Counted from the first letter of the stretch, positions 36,440 to 45,185 are shown. The stretch: 64,000 nucleotides of DNA from Flavobacteriales bacterium (GCA_020635795.1 JACJZD010000002.1:124001-188000); one strand, 5' to 3'. The notes: generated by a model not told the origin, from the letters alone. Numbers and translations: made by a program.

Positions 36440-37234
36440 GTGGAAATAATAGGTTACATATTAGCGGTTTTGGTAGGCATTTCTTCTGGTTTGATAGGTG
36501 CTGGAGGCTCTATTTTGGCAATTCCAATATTGGTTTACTTAATGGGGGTTGAGGCAGCAGTTACTGCTCCAGCGTATTCGCTTTTTGTTGTTGGGTCTGC
36601 CAGTTTAATAGGTACAATTATAAAGTCACGAAAACAACAAGTTAATTTTAAAACAGCATTATTATTTGGAATTCCCACCATTATTTCAATTTTTTTAACC
36701 AGAAAATTTTTGGTGCCACTTATCCCTGAATCTCTTTTTTTTATTGGAGATTTTGAGTTAACAAATCGCATTTTAATATTGGTATTGTTATCAATTATCA
36801 TGATTGGTTCAGCACTAATAATGATAAAAGGTAATGCTGAATTTAGTGAAGTTATTGTAAAGAAAAATAACCGAGTACTAAACTTTGTAAGTGGTTTGTG
36901 TATCGGCTGTTTAACTGGTATAGTTGGTGCAGGGGGTGGTTTTATTATAATACCAGCATTAACAAAGCTTAACAATCTTAAAATGAAAGTTGCAGTAGGC
37001 ACTTCGTTAGCAATTATATCAATGAATTCATTTTTTGGATTCTTAGGAAGTATTAATACAATAACCATAGATTGGAAGCTTCTAATACCATTTACATTGT
37101 TGGCAGTTGGAGGTATATTTATAGGTCAAAAAATGTCATCTAAAGTTAATGGAGACCAATTGAAAAAAGGATTCGGCTGGTTTGTTTTAATTATGGGGGG
37201 ATACATTTTTATAAAAGAACTTTTTTTTAACTAA
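36440..37234 (+). CDS. TauE/SafE-family anion permease
   Basis: The start is GTG, 3 bp after the regulator stop. The 264-residue protein has about eight membrane spans in two halves, each with the family's glycine-rich motif (SSGLIGAGGSILAIPIL and LTGIVGAGGGFIIIPAL). The family moves sulfite, sulfonates or other sulfur anions. Its place between an ArsR regulator and a persulfide dioxygenase suggests export of sulfite or thiosulfate formed in persulfide breakdown. Confidence 0.88.
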   Translation: MEIIGYILAVLVGISSGLIGAGGSILAIPILVYLMGVEAAVTAPAYSLFVVGSASLIGTIIKSRKQQVNFKTALLFGIPTIISIFLTRKFLVPLIPESLFFIGDFELTNRILILVLLSIIMIGSALIMIKGNAEFSEVIVKKNNRVLNFVSGLCIGCLTGIVGAGGGFIIIPALTKLNNLKMKVAVGTSLAIISMNSFFGFLGSINTITIDWKLLIPFTLLAVGGIFIGQKMSSKVNGDQLKKGFGWFVLIMGGYIFIKELFFN

Positions 37235-37251
37235 TATAAAAACAATTATAT

Positions 37252-38655
37252 ATGTACGTAGAACAATTATACACAGGATGTTTAGCCGAAGCGGCTTATT
37301 ACATCGAGTCTAATGGCGAAGCAGCCATTATTGATCCATTAAGAGAAACATTTCCTTACACCGAATTAGCTGAAAAACGAGGGGCAAAAATCAAGTATGT
37401 TTTCGAAACACACTTTCATGCCGATTTTGTTTCTGGGCATGTTGATTTAGCAAAGAAAACAGGAGCAACCATAGTGTATGGTCCAACAGCTACTGCTGGA
37501 TACAAAATACATGTCGGTAAAGACAATGAAGAGTTTAAAATAGGCAACATTAAAATAAAACTGTTGCATACGCCTGGACACACCCCTGAATCATCAACTT
37601 ATTTGTTGATAGATGAGCACGGTGAGAATCACGCTATATTTTCTGGCGACACTTTGTTTTTGGGTGATGTTGGTCGTCCTGATTTGGCAATAAAATCGGA
37701 TGTAACCGAAAAAGATTTAGCAGGCATGTTGTTTGATTCGTTACGCAATAAAATAATGCCTTTGGCAGACGAGGTAATTGTATATCCCGGTCATGGAGCA
37801 GGATCGGCTTGTGGAAAAAACATGAGCAAAGAAACCGTAGGAACAATTGGTGAGCAGAAAAAAACCAATTATGCCTTGAGAGAGACCATGACAAAAGATG
37901 AGTTTGTTAAAGAATTATTACACGGTATTTTACCTCCACCACAGTATTTTCCTAAAAATGCGATGATGAACAAAAATGGCTACAAGAGTATTGATGAAGT
38001 TATGGCGGCAGGCTTAAAGCCATTGAGTGTTGACGAATTTGAAAAAGAAAAAAACGACGCTATAATTATTGACACCAGAACTCAAGGAGAGTTTAAAGAC
38101 GGCTTTATTCCTTCGTCAATTTTTATTGGATTAAATGGTCAGTTTGCGGTTTGGGTAGGTGCTTTGATTACTAACTTAAATCAAAAAATTATTATTGTTT
38201 CTGATGAAGGTAAAGAAGAAGAATCTGTGTTGCGTTTGGCAAGAGTTGGTTACGATAATTGTGTTGGATATTTGAAGGGAGGATTTAAGGCTTGGGCTAA
38301 TGCTGGAAAACCTGTCGAAACCATTACGTCAATTTCTGCACTAGAACTAGAAAAAATTGCGAATGCTAAACCAGTTCATATTATAGACGTGCGAAAACCT
38401 ACTGAATACCAATCGGAAAGATTAGAACAAGCAGAATCGTTTCCATTAGACAACATCAACAATTGGTTAAATCATCTAGATAAGAACGAAACCAAGTATT
38501 TGCATTGTGCAGGAGGTTATCGTTCAATGATTGCAATATCTATGTTAAGAAAAGAAGGTTACCAAAATATTATTGATGTTGCAGGTGGTTCTAATGCTAT
38601 ATTTAATAACACAACGTTGAGTAAGACAGCTTATGTTTGTCCTTCAACACTTTAA
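37252..38655 (+). CDS. Persulfide dioxygenase-rhodanese fusion (CstB-like)
   Basis: The 467-residue protein has a metallo-beta-lactamase domain (1-250) with THFHADFVSGH at about 53-63, LLHTPGHTPES, FSGDTLFLGDVGRPDL and YPGHGAG. Phe59 replaces the second-metal histidine, as expected for one-iron persulfide dioxygenases. A rhodanese-like domain without an active cysteine (VSDEGKEEE in the loop position) follows at about 255-360. A C-terminal rhodanese has loop CAGGYRS. The layout is that of CstB, which oxidises persulfide and yields thiosulfate. It should detoxify sulfide-derived persulfides in the cytoplasm. Confidence 0.9.
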   Translation: MYVEQLYTGCLAEAAYYIESNGEAAIIDPLRETFPYTELAEKRGAKIKYVFETHFHADFVSGHVDLAKKTGATIVYGPTATAGYKIHVGKDNEEFKIGNIKIKLLHTPGHTPESSTYLLIDEHGENHAIFSGDTLFLGDVGRPDLAIKSDVTEKDLAGMLFDSLRNKIMPLADEVIVYPGHGAGSACGKNMSKETVGTIGEQKKTNYALRETMTKDEFVKELLHGILPPPQYFPKNAMMNKNGYKSIDEVMAAGLKPLSVDEFEKEKNDAIIIDTRTQGEFKDGFIPSSIFIGLNGQFAVWVGALITNLNQKIIIVSDEGKEEESVLRLARVGYDNCVGYLKGGFKAWANAGKPVETITSISALELEKIANAKPVHIIDVRKPTEYQSERLEQAESFPLDNINNWLNHLDKNETKYLHCAGGYRSMIAISMLRKEGYQNIIDVAGGSNAIFNNTTLSKTAYVCPSTL

Positions 38656-38677
38656 TAACAACTAAAATTTATAAAAA

Positions 38678-38953
38678 ATGAGTTACGAAAATGTAAATTT
38701 AAACGAAGCTACAATTGTAGATGTAAGAGAGCCATTTGAATACGAAATGGGAAGAGTAGAAGGTTCAGTTAACATCCCGCTTGGCGAAGTTCCAGGAAGA
38801 GTGGATGAATTTAAAAACATGAAAAAGCCTTTGGTACTTTGTTGTGCTTCAGGCGGAAGAAGTGGACAAGCAACCAGTTTTTTAGCACAAAACGGAGTAG
38901 AAGAGGTTTATAATGGTGGTGGCTGGAACATGGTTGCTATGAGAAAAGGATAA
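38678..38953 (+). CDS. Single-domain rhodanese
   Basis: The 91-residue cytoplasmic protein has the rhodanese pattern DVREPFEYEMGRVEGSVNIP and the active loop CASGGRS, preceded by a second cysteine (LVLCCASGGRS). It carries sulfane sulfur as cysteine persulfide and probably exchanges it with the CstB-like enzyme 22 bp upstream or with glutathione-like thiols. Confidence 0.9.
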   Translation: MSYENVNLNEATIVDVREPFEYEMGRVEGSVNIPLGEVPGRVDEFKNMKKPLVLCCASGGRSGQATSFLAQNGVEEVYNGGGWNMVAMRKG

Positions 38954-38966
38954 TATGAATCGTTAT

Positions 38967-39006
38967 GAGTATTTAGTGTTGAGTTTTATCTCATCACTAA
39001 ATACTC
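38967..39006. repeat. Long hairpin between two rhodanese genes
   Basis: GAGTATTTAGTGTTGAG and CTCATCACTAAATACTC pair at 16 of 17 positions (the exception can pair as G-U in RNA) around a TTTTAT loop. No T-tract follows, so it is more likely an mRNA processing or stability stem, or a mobile short repeat, than a terminator. Confidence 0.65.
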
Positions 39007-39027
39007 GTTACCTAAAATGTAAAAAAA

Positions 39028-39330
39028 ATGAGTATAATTAGAAAAATATTTGGATTAGGCCCGAAGGTAGATTGCCACGAATTAATAAGAAATGGAGCGG
39101 TATTAATTGATGTTCGAACTCCTTCCGAATACAGTGCAGGTCATGCTAAGGGGTCGACCAATATTCCATTAGATAAAATCAAAACCAAAGTTGATAAAAT
39201 AAAACAGCTGAAAAAACCTGTTGTGTTGTGTTGTAAATCTGGGATGCGTAGTGCTCAAGCCACTTCAATTTTAAGGGGTGCTGGAATTAACGACGCACAC
39301 AATGGTGGTCCATGGAATAATTTTGCATAA
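39028..39330 (+). CDS. Single-domain rhodanese
   Basis: The 100-residue protein has DVRTPSEYSAGHAKGSTNIP and the active loop CKSGMRS, again after an extra cysteine (VLCCKSGMRS). The N-terminal 15 residues are basic and mildly hydrophobic (MSIIRKIFGLG). It is closely similar to the rhodanese at 38678 and may be a duplicate. Its stop shares a base with the start of the next gene. Confidence 0.9.
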   Translation: MSIIRKIFGLGPKVDCHELIRNGAVLIDVRTPSEYSAGHAKGSTNIPLDKIKTKVDKIKQLKKPVVLCCKSGMRSAQATSILRGAGINDAHNGGPWNNFA

Positions 39331-39557
39331 TGGAGAAAGTTAAAAACTGGATATTAACCCATAAAAAGAATATTATTTTAGCGATTATTGGTGCAATTGC
39401 GGGGTATCTTTATTGGTATTATGTAGGATGTGAAAGCGGCTCATGTGCCATTACATCAGTATGGTACAGAACTACCATTTATGGAGCTTTAATGGGTTGG
39501 TTATTGAGTGATGTGTCATTTAAACAAACTAAAAAAGAAAAGACAAATGAAGAATAA
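39330..39557 (+). CDS. Small membrane protein, DUF6132 family
   Basis: The 75-residue protein has two membrane spans (about 15-30 and 45-60) separated by VGCESGSCAITS, a loop with two cysteines. It is the size and pattern of the Bacteroidota DUF6132 family, commonly linked to rhodanese genes, and resembles the membrane part of YgaP-type rhodaneses. It may anchor or serve the neighbouring rhodanese at the membrane. Its end overlaps the dihaem protein gene. Confidence 0.75.
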   Translation: MEKVKNWILTHKKNIILAIIGAIAGYLYWYYVGCESGSCAITSVWYRTTIYGALMGWLLSDVSFKQTKKEKTNEE

Positions 39558-40581
39558 ATCAATTTTTATTTATGTTCTACCATTCATTATTTTAACTGGC
39601 TGTGGAGGTGAATCTTTACAAGAAGTTGAGGTAGAAAAAATAACTGAACCTAGTGAGTTGTTGCAAAAAGCAAAAACACTTTTTGGAGAATTACCTGATG
39701 TTGCACTTAATCCTGAAAACAGTATTACTGATGAAAAAGTAGCGTTAGGTAAAACGCTTTATTTCGATAAACGCTTATCAAAAGACAATACGATTAGTTG
39801 TAATAGTTGTCATAATTTAGATACTTATGGCGTAGATAATCTAAGTTTTTCTCCAGGTAATGATGGTGGTTTAGGAGGGAGAAATTCGCCTACGGTATTA
39901 AATGCAGCTTTACATATTTCTCAGTTTTGGGATGGACGTGCAAAAGATGTAGAGGAGCAGGCAGGGGGTCCAATTTTAAACCCTGTGGAGATGGCTATGC
40001 CAAATGAAAAAGCGGTAATAGATAGATTGTCTAAAATTGAGGAGTACAACAATTTGTTTGCTAAAGCATTTCCAAATGAAAAAGATCCAATTACATATAT
40101 AAATATTCAAAAAGCAATTGGAGCATTCGAACGCAAGTTAATTGTTCCATCAAAGTTCGACGATTATTTAGCAGGCAATGAAAACGCTTTAAATCAACAA
40201 GAGAAAGATGGATTAGAAACGTTCACTTCTGTAGGTTGTACAGCTTGCCATTCAGGCAATTTATTAGGAGGTCAGTTGTTTCAAAAATTTGGTTTAATGA
40301 GTAATTATTGGGAACATACTAAAAGTAAAAAAATAGACGAGGGTAAATTTGAAGTGACTAAAAATGAAGCGGATAAATATGTGTTTAAAACACCATCATT
40401 AAGAAATATAGAGAAAACTTATCCATATTTTCATGATGGAAGTGTTGATAGATTAGAGGATGCTGTAAATATTATGGCGAAAACGCAACTAAACAAAGAG
40501 CTCACACAGAAAGAAACTACAGATATCGTTGCATTTTTAAAAACCTTAACGGGCGAAGTTCCTCAACATTTAAAACAATAA
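39547..40581 (+). CDS. Dihaem cytochrome c peroxidase/MauG-type lipoprotein
   Basis: I choose the ATG at 39547 (MKNKSIFIYVLPFIILTGC). The open frame from 39508 would add residues with no signal character. The signal ends in a lipobox TGC. Two c-haem sites are present, SCNSCH and CTACHS, with the family segments LGKTLYFDKRLSKDNTISC and FKTPSLRNIEKTYPYFHDG. Family members reduce hydrogen peroxide or oxidise proteins in the periplasm. Its place inside a sulfur cluster, overlapping DUF6132, suggests a role with thiol/sulfur oxidation or peroxide made under sulfide stress. Confidence 0.88.
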   Translation: MKNKSIFIYVLPFIILTGCGGESLQEVEVEKITEPSELLQKAKTLFGELPDVALNPENSITDEKVALGKTLYFDKRLSKDNTISCNSCHNLDTYGVDNLSFSPGNDGGLGGRNSPTVLNAALHISQFWDGRAKDVEEQAGGPILNPVEMAMPNEKAVIDRLSKIEEYNNLFAKAFPNEKDPITYINIQKAIGAFERKLIVPSKFDDYLAGNENALNQQEKDGLETFTSVGCTACHSGNLLGGQLFQKFGLMSNYWEHTKSKKIDEGKFEVTKNEADKYVFKTPSLRNIEKTYPYFHDGSVDRLEDAVNIMAKTQLNKELTQKETTDIVAFLKTLTGEVPQHLKQ

Positions 40582-40585
40582 TAAA

Positions 40586-40882
40586 ATGTCAAAATTTACT
40601 GATTTAATAAAAGGAGAAACACCTGTATTAGTCGATTTTTACGCCACTTGGTGCGGACCATGCAAAATGATGTCGCCAATTTTGGAAGACGTTTCTAGTC
40701 AAATAAAGGGAAAGGCAAAAGTGTTAAAGATAGACATTGATAAAAACCCTCAGGCAGCTTCTTATTATAATGTAAGGAGTGTTCCAACATTAATATTATT
40801 TAAAAAAGGGAAGCAAGTTTGGCGTCAATCTGGCGTTGTTCAATCCAAACAATTAGTTCAAATTATTAATCAAAACATATAA
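40586..40882 (+). CDS. Thioredoxin
   Basis: The 98-residue thioredoxin has VDFYATWCGPCKMMSPIL with the standard WCGPC redox site and a cis-proline in SVPTLILF. No signal peptide is present, so it is cytoplasmic. Starting 4 bp after the dihaem protein and followed by a rhodanese, it probably releases sulfide or sulfite from rhodanese-bound persulfide. Confidence 0.92.
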   Translation: MSKFTDLIKGETPVLVDFYATWCGPCKMMSPILEDVSSQIKGKAKVLKIDIDKNPQAASYYNVRSVPTLILFKKGKQVWRQSGVVQSKQLVQIINQNI

Positions 40883-40894
40883 AACAAAAAAACC

Positions 40895-41320
40895 ATGAGT
40901 AAAAAACTTATTTTAATTTCTACAGTTGTTGTATCGTTGTTTACAGTATCGTGTGGTAATAGTCAAAATCAAACCTCTGAAACTGCTATAGCAAGCACAG
41001 AGGTAATTGTAAATGTTGATGCAAAAACGTTTGGTGAATTAAGTGCATCGCAACCAGGAACTATTTTAGATGTGAGAACCCCTGAAGAATGGGCTGAAGG
41101 AACATTAAAAGATGCAGTTAAAATAGATTATCAAGGAAATAATTTTGAGACAGAAATAGAAAATTTAGATAAAAACGCTCCTGTATATGTGTATTGTAAA
41201 AGAGGAGGTAGAAGCTCTAGTGCTGCTGATATTTTAAAAGAAAAAGGTTTTACCAAAGTATATAACTTAGATGGAGGAATTACCTCTTGGCAAGAAAATG
41301 GGTTTGAAGTAGTAAAATAA
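40895..41320 (+). CDS. Rhodanese lipoprotein
   Basis: A lipoprotein signal (MSKKLILISTVVVSLFTVSC) precedes a single rhodanese domain. Its pattern is TILDVRTPEEWAEGTLKDAV and the active loop is CKRGGRS. Unlike the two other small rhodaneses it is exported and membrane-anchored, so it would act on periplasmic sulfane sulfur. It is the last gene of the plus-strand sulfur cluster. Confidence 0.9.
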   Translation: MSKKLILISTVVVSLFTVSCGNSQNQTSETAIASTEVIVNVDAKTFGELSASQPGTILDVRTPEEWAEGTLKDAVKIDYQGNNFETEIENLDKNAPVYVYCKRGGRSSSAADILKEKGFTKVYNLDGGITSWQENGFEVVK

Positions 41321-41322
41321 TT

Positions 41323-41574
41323 TTATTGGTAGCTAAGTGTAATTCTTGAATTTTTAAGTTGACGTGATTTAATGATTCGATTAAAAAAGCGTTCTCCCTG
41401 AAGTGTGAAGTTTATTTCTTCGATAGATTTAATTGTTATGTTGCATGGGAGATCGTTTCTTTTATCTATTTTTTTAATTGTTTTTACAATTTCTTTTACT
41501 TTCTGAATAGTGATGTATTCACTATTTGAGCAGTTTACCATTATCTTATCTTGATTTTTTAATACTGATATCAT
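41323..41574 (-). CDS. Unknown small protein
   Basis: The 83-residue protein (MISVLKNQDKIMVNCS) is mixed alpha/beta in appearance, with no signal peptide, membrane span or motif that I know. It is convergent with the sulfur cluster (2 bp from the rhodanese stop). The 260 bp on its upstream side hold no other gene. Confidence 0.55.
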   Translation of the reverse strand: MISVLKNQDKIMVNCSNSEYITIQKVKEIVKTIKKIDKRNDLPCNITIKSIEEINFTLQGERFFNRIIKSRQLKNSRITLSYQ

Positions 41575-41800
41575 AACTATTTCATTGAATTAATTAAGTA
41601 CAATAACTTCATTTGCTTGCTCAAATATAGTTTGTATTAATGGTGTAAAAAAATTAATAATCAATAAATAATTAGTATTCTAACATTTGCTATAAACAGG
41701 TAAATAGCTGAAATACAATTGGCTTTATCAAATTTTTATTTGAATAATTAGGGGTTTATTATGGGTTGAAATTTGACGAAAGAATTGTGCTATTTTGATA

Positions 41801-41832
41801 AAAAAAAACCCAACATGCGTTGGGTTTTTTTT
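41801..41832 (-). terminator. Terminator of the acidic-tail protein gene
   Basis: AAAAAAAACCCAAC and GTTGGGTTTTTTTT pair perfectly around ATGC, immediately after the stop of the minus-strand gene at 41835. Confidence 0.88.
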
Positions 41833-41834
41833 AT

Positions 41835-42224
41835 TTATCTATCATCATCGTCGCTGTCATCTTCTTCATCAGCAATCTCATCGTCGTCGCTATCGTCATC
41901 ATCAAAATCATCCTCTACATCGTCATCTTTAAAGTCATCATCATCTGCATCAACCCCTTTTAAATCTTCTCCAACTGCATCATCAAAATCGTCATCATCT
42001 TCATCGTCATCATCTTCAGTAGGTTTGTATTTGGTTTTCTTCTCAGTATCTAAAATTACTAAGTAATTTACTTCGTCACCTGGAGTTTCATATAAAAACC
42101 CTTCCTCCATACCACCTTGATATGGAAAGCTAAAAAATTTCACATCTTCTTCTTCTAATTTCTGACGAATGGCTTTTTTTAGTTCGACAGAAAGTTTTGA
42201 ATATTTTACTACAATTTTTTTCAT
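41835..42224 (-). CDS. Small protein with long Asp/Glu tail
   Basis: Residues 1-65 form a small folded region (KKIVVKYSKLSVELKKAIRQ ... NYLVILDT). Residues 70-129 are almost only Asp and Glu with a few Phe, Val and Ser (net charge below about -35). Similar Bacteroidota proteins are sometimes labelled DNA primase by mistake; dnaG is at 22681. The acidic tail could bind basic proteins, mimic DNA or bind metal ions. The serine-rich open frame on the opposite strand is only its shadow. Confidence 0.75.
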   Translation of the reverse strand: MKKIVVKYSKLSVELKKAIRQKLEEEDVKFFSFPYQGGMEEGFLYETPGDEVNYLVILDTEKKTKYKPTEDDDDEDDDDFDDAVGEDLKGVDADDDDFKDDDVEDDFDDDDSDDDEIADEEDDSDDDDR

Positions 42225-42407
42225 TTATTCGTTGTTGATAACGGGGTCAAATATAAATTTTATATTAAAATAAAAAACTTTTTTTTGAAAAAAAATAAAG
42301 CACTAAAAATTGTGTGGTTTATCGAAAAATATAGGTGATTTATAGAGTTTTTTGTAAAAAACTTAAGGTTTGGTTAAAACTTAATACCTTTACTAAAAAA
42401 TAATTTT

Positions 42408-43304
42408 ATGCTTAAATTAGAAGAAGCCGTGTCAAATATTAGCTTTGTTTACCTTCGACATGGAATTTTAATTCTTTCTACAATTGCTGTTGCATTTGTG
42501 ATTTCAACTATACTTAGGAGGATTGCACACATTGCCATAAATAGTTATGCTGAAAGGATAAAGGTTGATCCAACAAACTATTCTTTTCTTAAAAATTCGT
42601 TGAGCATTATTATTTTTTCTATTGCGTTGTTTTTTATTTTTTCGAAAATCCCATTTTTTAGGTCGCTCGGAAATGCTTTGTTTGCTGGGGCAGGAGTATT
42701 TGCTGCCATTTTGGGTTTTGCTGCTCAAAAGGCATTTGCAAATATTGTGAGCGGTATCTTTATTTTAATTTTTAAACCTTTCAGGGTTGGTGACACAATC
42801 GAATTTTCATCACAAAAAGGTGTTGTTGAAGAAATTACATTACGTCATACGGCAATAAAAGATTATGAAAACAGAAGAATAGTTGTTCCAAACAGTATAA
42901 TTAGTGAGGATGTTATTGTAAATAGTGATATAATTGATGATAGAATTCGGCAACATATTGTGTTTGGGATAAGTTACGATTCTAATATTGACAAAGCTAT
43001 CGCTATAATTCAACAAGAAGCTGAAAAGCATCCTTTATTGCTCGACCATAGAAGTGAAGAAGATATTAAGTCGGGCGAGCCAAAAGTGTTGGTTAGAGTT
43101 ATTGGACTAGAAGACTTTTCGGTTCAGTTAAAAGCTTATGTTTGGTGTTATGGTAATGATAATGCATTTGTGTTGAAGTGTGATTTGCTTAAATCAGTGA
43201 AAGAACAATTTGACAAAAATGGAGTAGAAATTCCGTTTCCTTATCGTACAATTGTATATAAGAACGACCTTATAAAAAACAAACTTGAAAAAGAAGAAAA
43301 CTAA
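42408..43304 (+). CDS. MscS-family mechanosensitive channel
   Basis: The 298-residue protein has three or four N-terminal spans. The pore-lining helix is rich in glycine and alanine (LGNALFAGAGVFAAILGFAA), followed by the soluble beta domain with FKPFRVGDTIEF. It should release solutes on hypo-osmotic shock. It overlaps the corA-like gene by 20 bp if that gene starts at its TTG codon. Confidence 0.9.
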   Translation: MLKLEEAVSNISFVYLRHGILILSTIAVAFVISTILRRIAHIAINSYAERIKVDPTNYSFLKNSLSIIIFSIALFFIFSKIPFFRSLGNALFAGAGVFAAILGFAAQKAFANIVSGIFILIFKPFRVGDTIEFSSQKGVVEEITLRHTAIKDYENRRIVVPNSIISEDVIVNSDIIDDRIRQHIVFGISYDSNIDKAIAIIQQEAEKHPLLLDHRSEEDIKSGEPKVLVRVIGLEDFSVQLKAYVWCYGNDNAFVLKCDLLKSVKEQFDKNGVEIPFPYRTIVYKNDLIKNKLEKEEN

Positions 43305-44352
43305 TAACAAATCGGCTATAAAAAAGGGTATGCCACCAGGTAATTTAGATTATCATGGAGAAGTATATTCGCAAAATAAAGATGTAGAGTTAATTAGTTA
43401 CTCACAAGAAAATATTAAAAGAGTTACCTCTGATGATGTAAAAACTTTGTTGAGCTCAATATCCACAAAAGAAGAATGTTGGATAAATTTGGTTGGGTTG
43501 CACAATGTGGATCACATTAAATCAATTGGAAGCCATTTCAATATTCATCATTTGGTTTTAGAAGATGTGCTGAATACTGATCATCGACCGAAAACTGAAT
43601 TGCACGATGGTTATTTGTTTTTTATAGCTAAAATGTTCACTTCTTCAGAAGAAAATAATTATCAATTTGAGCAGGTTAGTTTTATTGTAGGCAAAGAGTA
43701 TTTAATCACTTTTCAGGAGAAAGAAGGAGATGTTTTTAATACCATAAGAGAACGACTTAACGATAAGGAGTCGAGACTACGAACTCGAAAAGCGGATTAC
43801 CTGTTTTATAGATTAGTTGATACTATTGTTGACGGTTATTATTATACCTTAGAGAGTATTGGCGACAAAATAGAATTGCTTGAAGATAATTTGCAAGAAA
43901 ACCCAACCAAAGAAGATTACAAAGAAATCCAACAACTTAAACGAGATTTGATTTTTTTACGGAAATCAGTTTATCCGCTTCGTGAGGCTATTGCTAAATT
44001 GACTAAAGAAAGTAACAATCTCATTGAACAAGAAAACATTACCTATTTTAATGATGTTTACGATCATTGTATTCATATTATTGATAGCATTGAAACATTT
44101 AGGGATTTAACATCAAGCTTAATGGATTTATACATGACTTCGATGAGTAATAAAATGAATGAGGTAATGAAGGTTTTAACAGTAATTTCCACCATTTTTA
44201 TTCCTATTACTTTTGTTGCAGGGGTTTATGGCATGAATTTTCAATATATGCCTGAATTAACTCATAAATGGGGATACCCTATAACCATGGTAGTAATGGC
44301 TGTTTTGGTAATTGTAATGATTGTCTATTTTAAAGTAAAGAAGTGGTTTTAA
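43285..44352 (+). CDS. corA: CorA-family magnesium/cobalt channel
   Basis: The C-terminal signature GMN is present (YGMNFQYMPEL) between the two membrane spans, after a long helical cytoplasmic region. The first ATG is at 43330, but the preceding KKG before MPPGNLDYHGE matches the usual CorA N-terminus (KKAGLPPG). The TTG at 43285, inside the end of the mscS gene, is therefore taken as start. CorA channels carry Mg2+, Co2+ or Ni2+. The mscS overlap suggests coupled expression. Confidence 0.9.
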   Translation: MKKKKTNNKSAIKKGMPPGNLDYHGEVYSQNKDVELISYSQENIKRVTSDDVKTLLSSISTKEECWINLVGLHNVDHIKSIGSHFNIHHLVLEDVLNTDHRPKTELHDGYLFFIAKMFTSSEENNYQFEQVSFIVGKEYLITFQEKEGDVFNTIRERLNDKESRLRTRKADYLFYRLVDTIVDGYYYTLESIGDKIELLEDNLQENPTKEDYKEIQQLKRDLIFLRKSVYPLREAIAKLTKESNNLIEQENITYFNDVYDHCIHIIDSIETFRDLTSSLMDLYMTSMSNKMNEVMKVLTVISTIFIPITFVAGVYGMNFQYMPELTHKWGYPITMVVMAVLVIVMIVYFKVKKWF

Positions 44353-45185
44353 TAGCTAACCACAAACGAATCGGTAAGGTTGTTTTGTTTGATTAGTTTT
44401 TCTTTTAAAGCTTTTGCTTCCTCGTAAGTTTTAAATTTACCAGTATAAATCTTAACCATGCCATTTACTTCTTTTTTAAATGTTTCTGAAGCTTTAAGCT
44501 TGTAAACGTTTAAAAACTCATTTAATCTTTTTTCATTATAAAATTGTAAAGATAAAATTTGAACCGAATAAGATTTGTTTGAACCAGATAGACCGCTTTT
44601 TGTTGAAGAATTGTATCCTTCAGGCATTGAAGTTAAATCTTCTTTGGAGTTTTTATTTTCGGTTGTAGTTGAGGGTAAATTTTTCATTTTAGCCAAAGCT
44701 ATAGCATCTTTATTCTCGTTTTGTTTAGAAATTTCTTCTAAATGATGAGATAAGCTATCCATTTTTTCGGAGGTAATTATCTCATGGTCTGAAAGAATAA
44801 TTTCTTTATCTAAAACAATCAAATTACCATTGAGTGAATACTCTAAATGTATCGGAATTGAGGCTTCACTTTCGTCCATATCTTTTTTAGAAAGTTTACA
44901 GTTAATTTCAACCTGATTGCCTGAATCAAAGTTTGAATAAAACTTTATTAATTGCCCTCTTGTGTCAATTAGTAAATTTGAATTATTGTAAACATCTATA
45001 GTGTATTCGTCAGGAATAGATACCGTAAGTTTAAAAATTCCAGGGCTTTCTTTACCTACAATTTTTATAGATATTTGGTAAGAATTATTAGTCGATTTTA
45101 ATACGGTGTTTTTTATTTCAATTTCGTTTGCCTTTGTAAACAAGCAAAGAAGAGTGAATAGAGATAATACAATAATTTTCTTCAT
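44349..45185 (-). CDS. Exported SPOR-domain protein
   Basis: The start at 45185 (MKKIIVLSLFTLLC) gives a signal peptide. The middle (about 20-150) is a beta-rich segment and a charged linker. The last about 75 residues (YSVQILSLQFYNEKRLNEFL ... GKFKTYEEAKALKEKLIKQ) are a SPOR domain, which binds denuded peptidoglycan strands. It may act at the septum or cell envelope. Its stop overlaps the corA stop by 4 bp. Confidence 0.8.
   Translation of the reverse strand: MKKIIVLSLFTLLCLFTKANEIEIKNTVLKSTNNSYQISIKIVGKESPGIFKLTVSIPDEYTIDVYNNSNLLIDTRGQLIKFYSNFDSGNQVEINCKLSKKDMDESEASIPIHLEYSLNGNLIVLDKEIILSDHEIITSEKMDSLSHHLEEISKQNENKDAIALAKMKNLPSTTTENKNSKEDLTSMPEGYNSSTKSGLSGSNKSYSVQILSLQFYNEKRLNEFLNVYKLKASETFKKEVNGMVKIYTGKFKTYEEAKALKEKLIKQNNLTDSFVVSY

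Noticed and set aside
41773..42066. Serine-rich plus-strand open frame
   Set aside because: It is the exact antisense of the Asp/Glu tail (GAT/GAA repeats read as TCA/TCT) and starts across the terminator; no start signal or function.
41835..42224. Label DNA primase for the acidic-tail protein
   Set aside because: No zinc finger, Toprim or primase motif is present, and a full dnaG lies at 22681.
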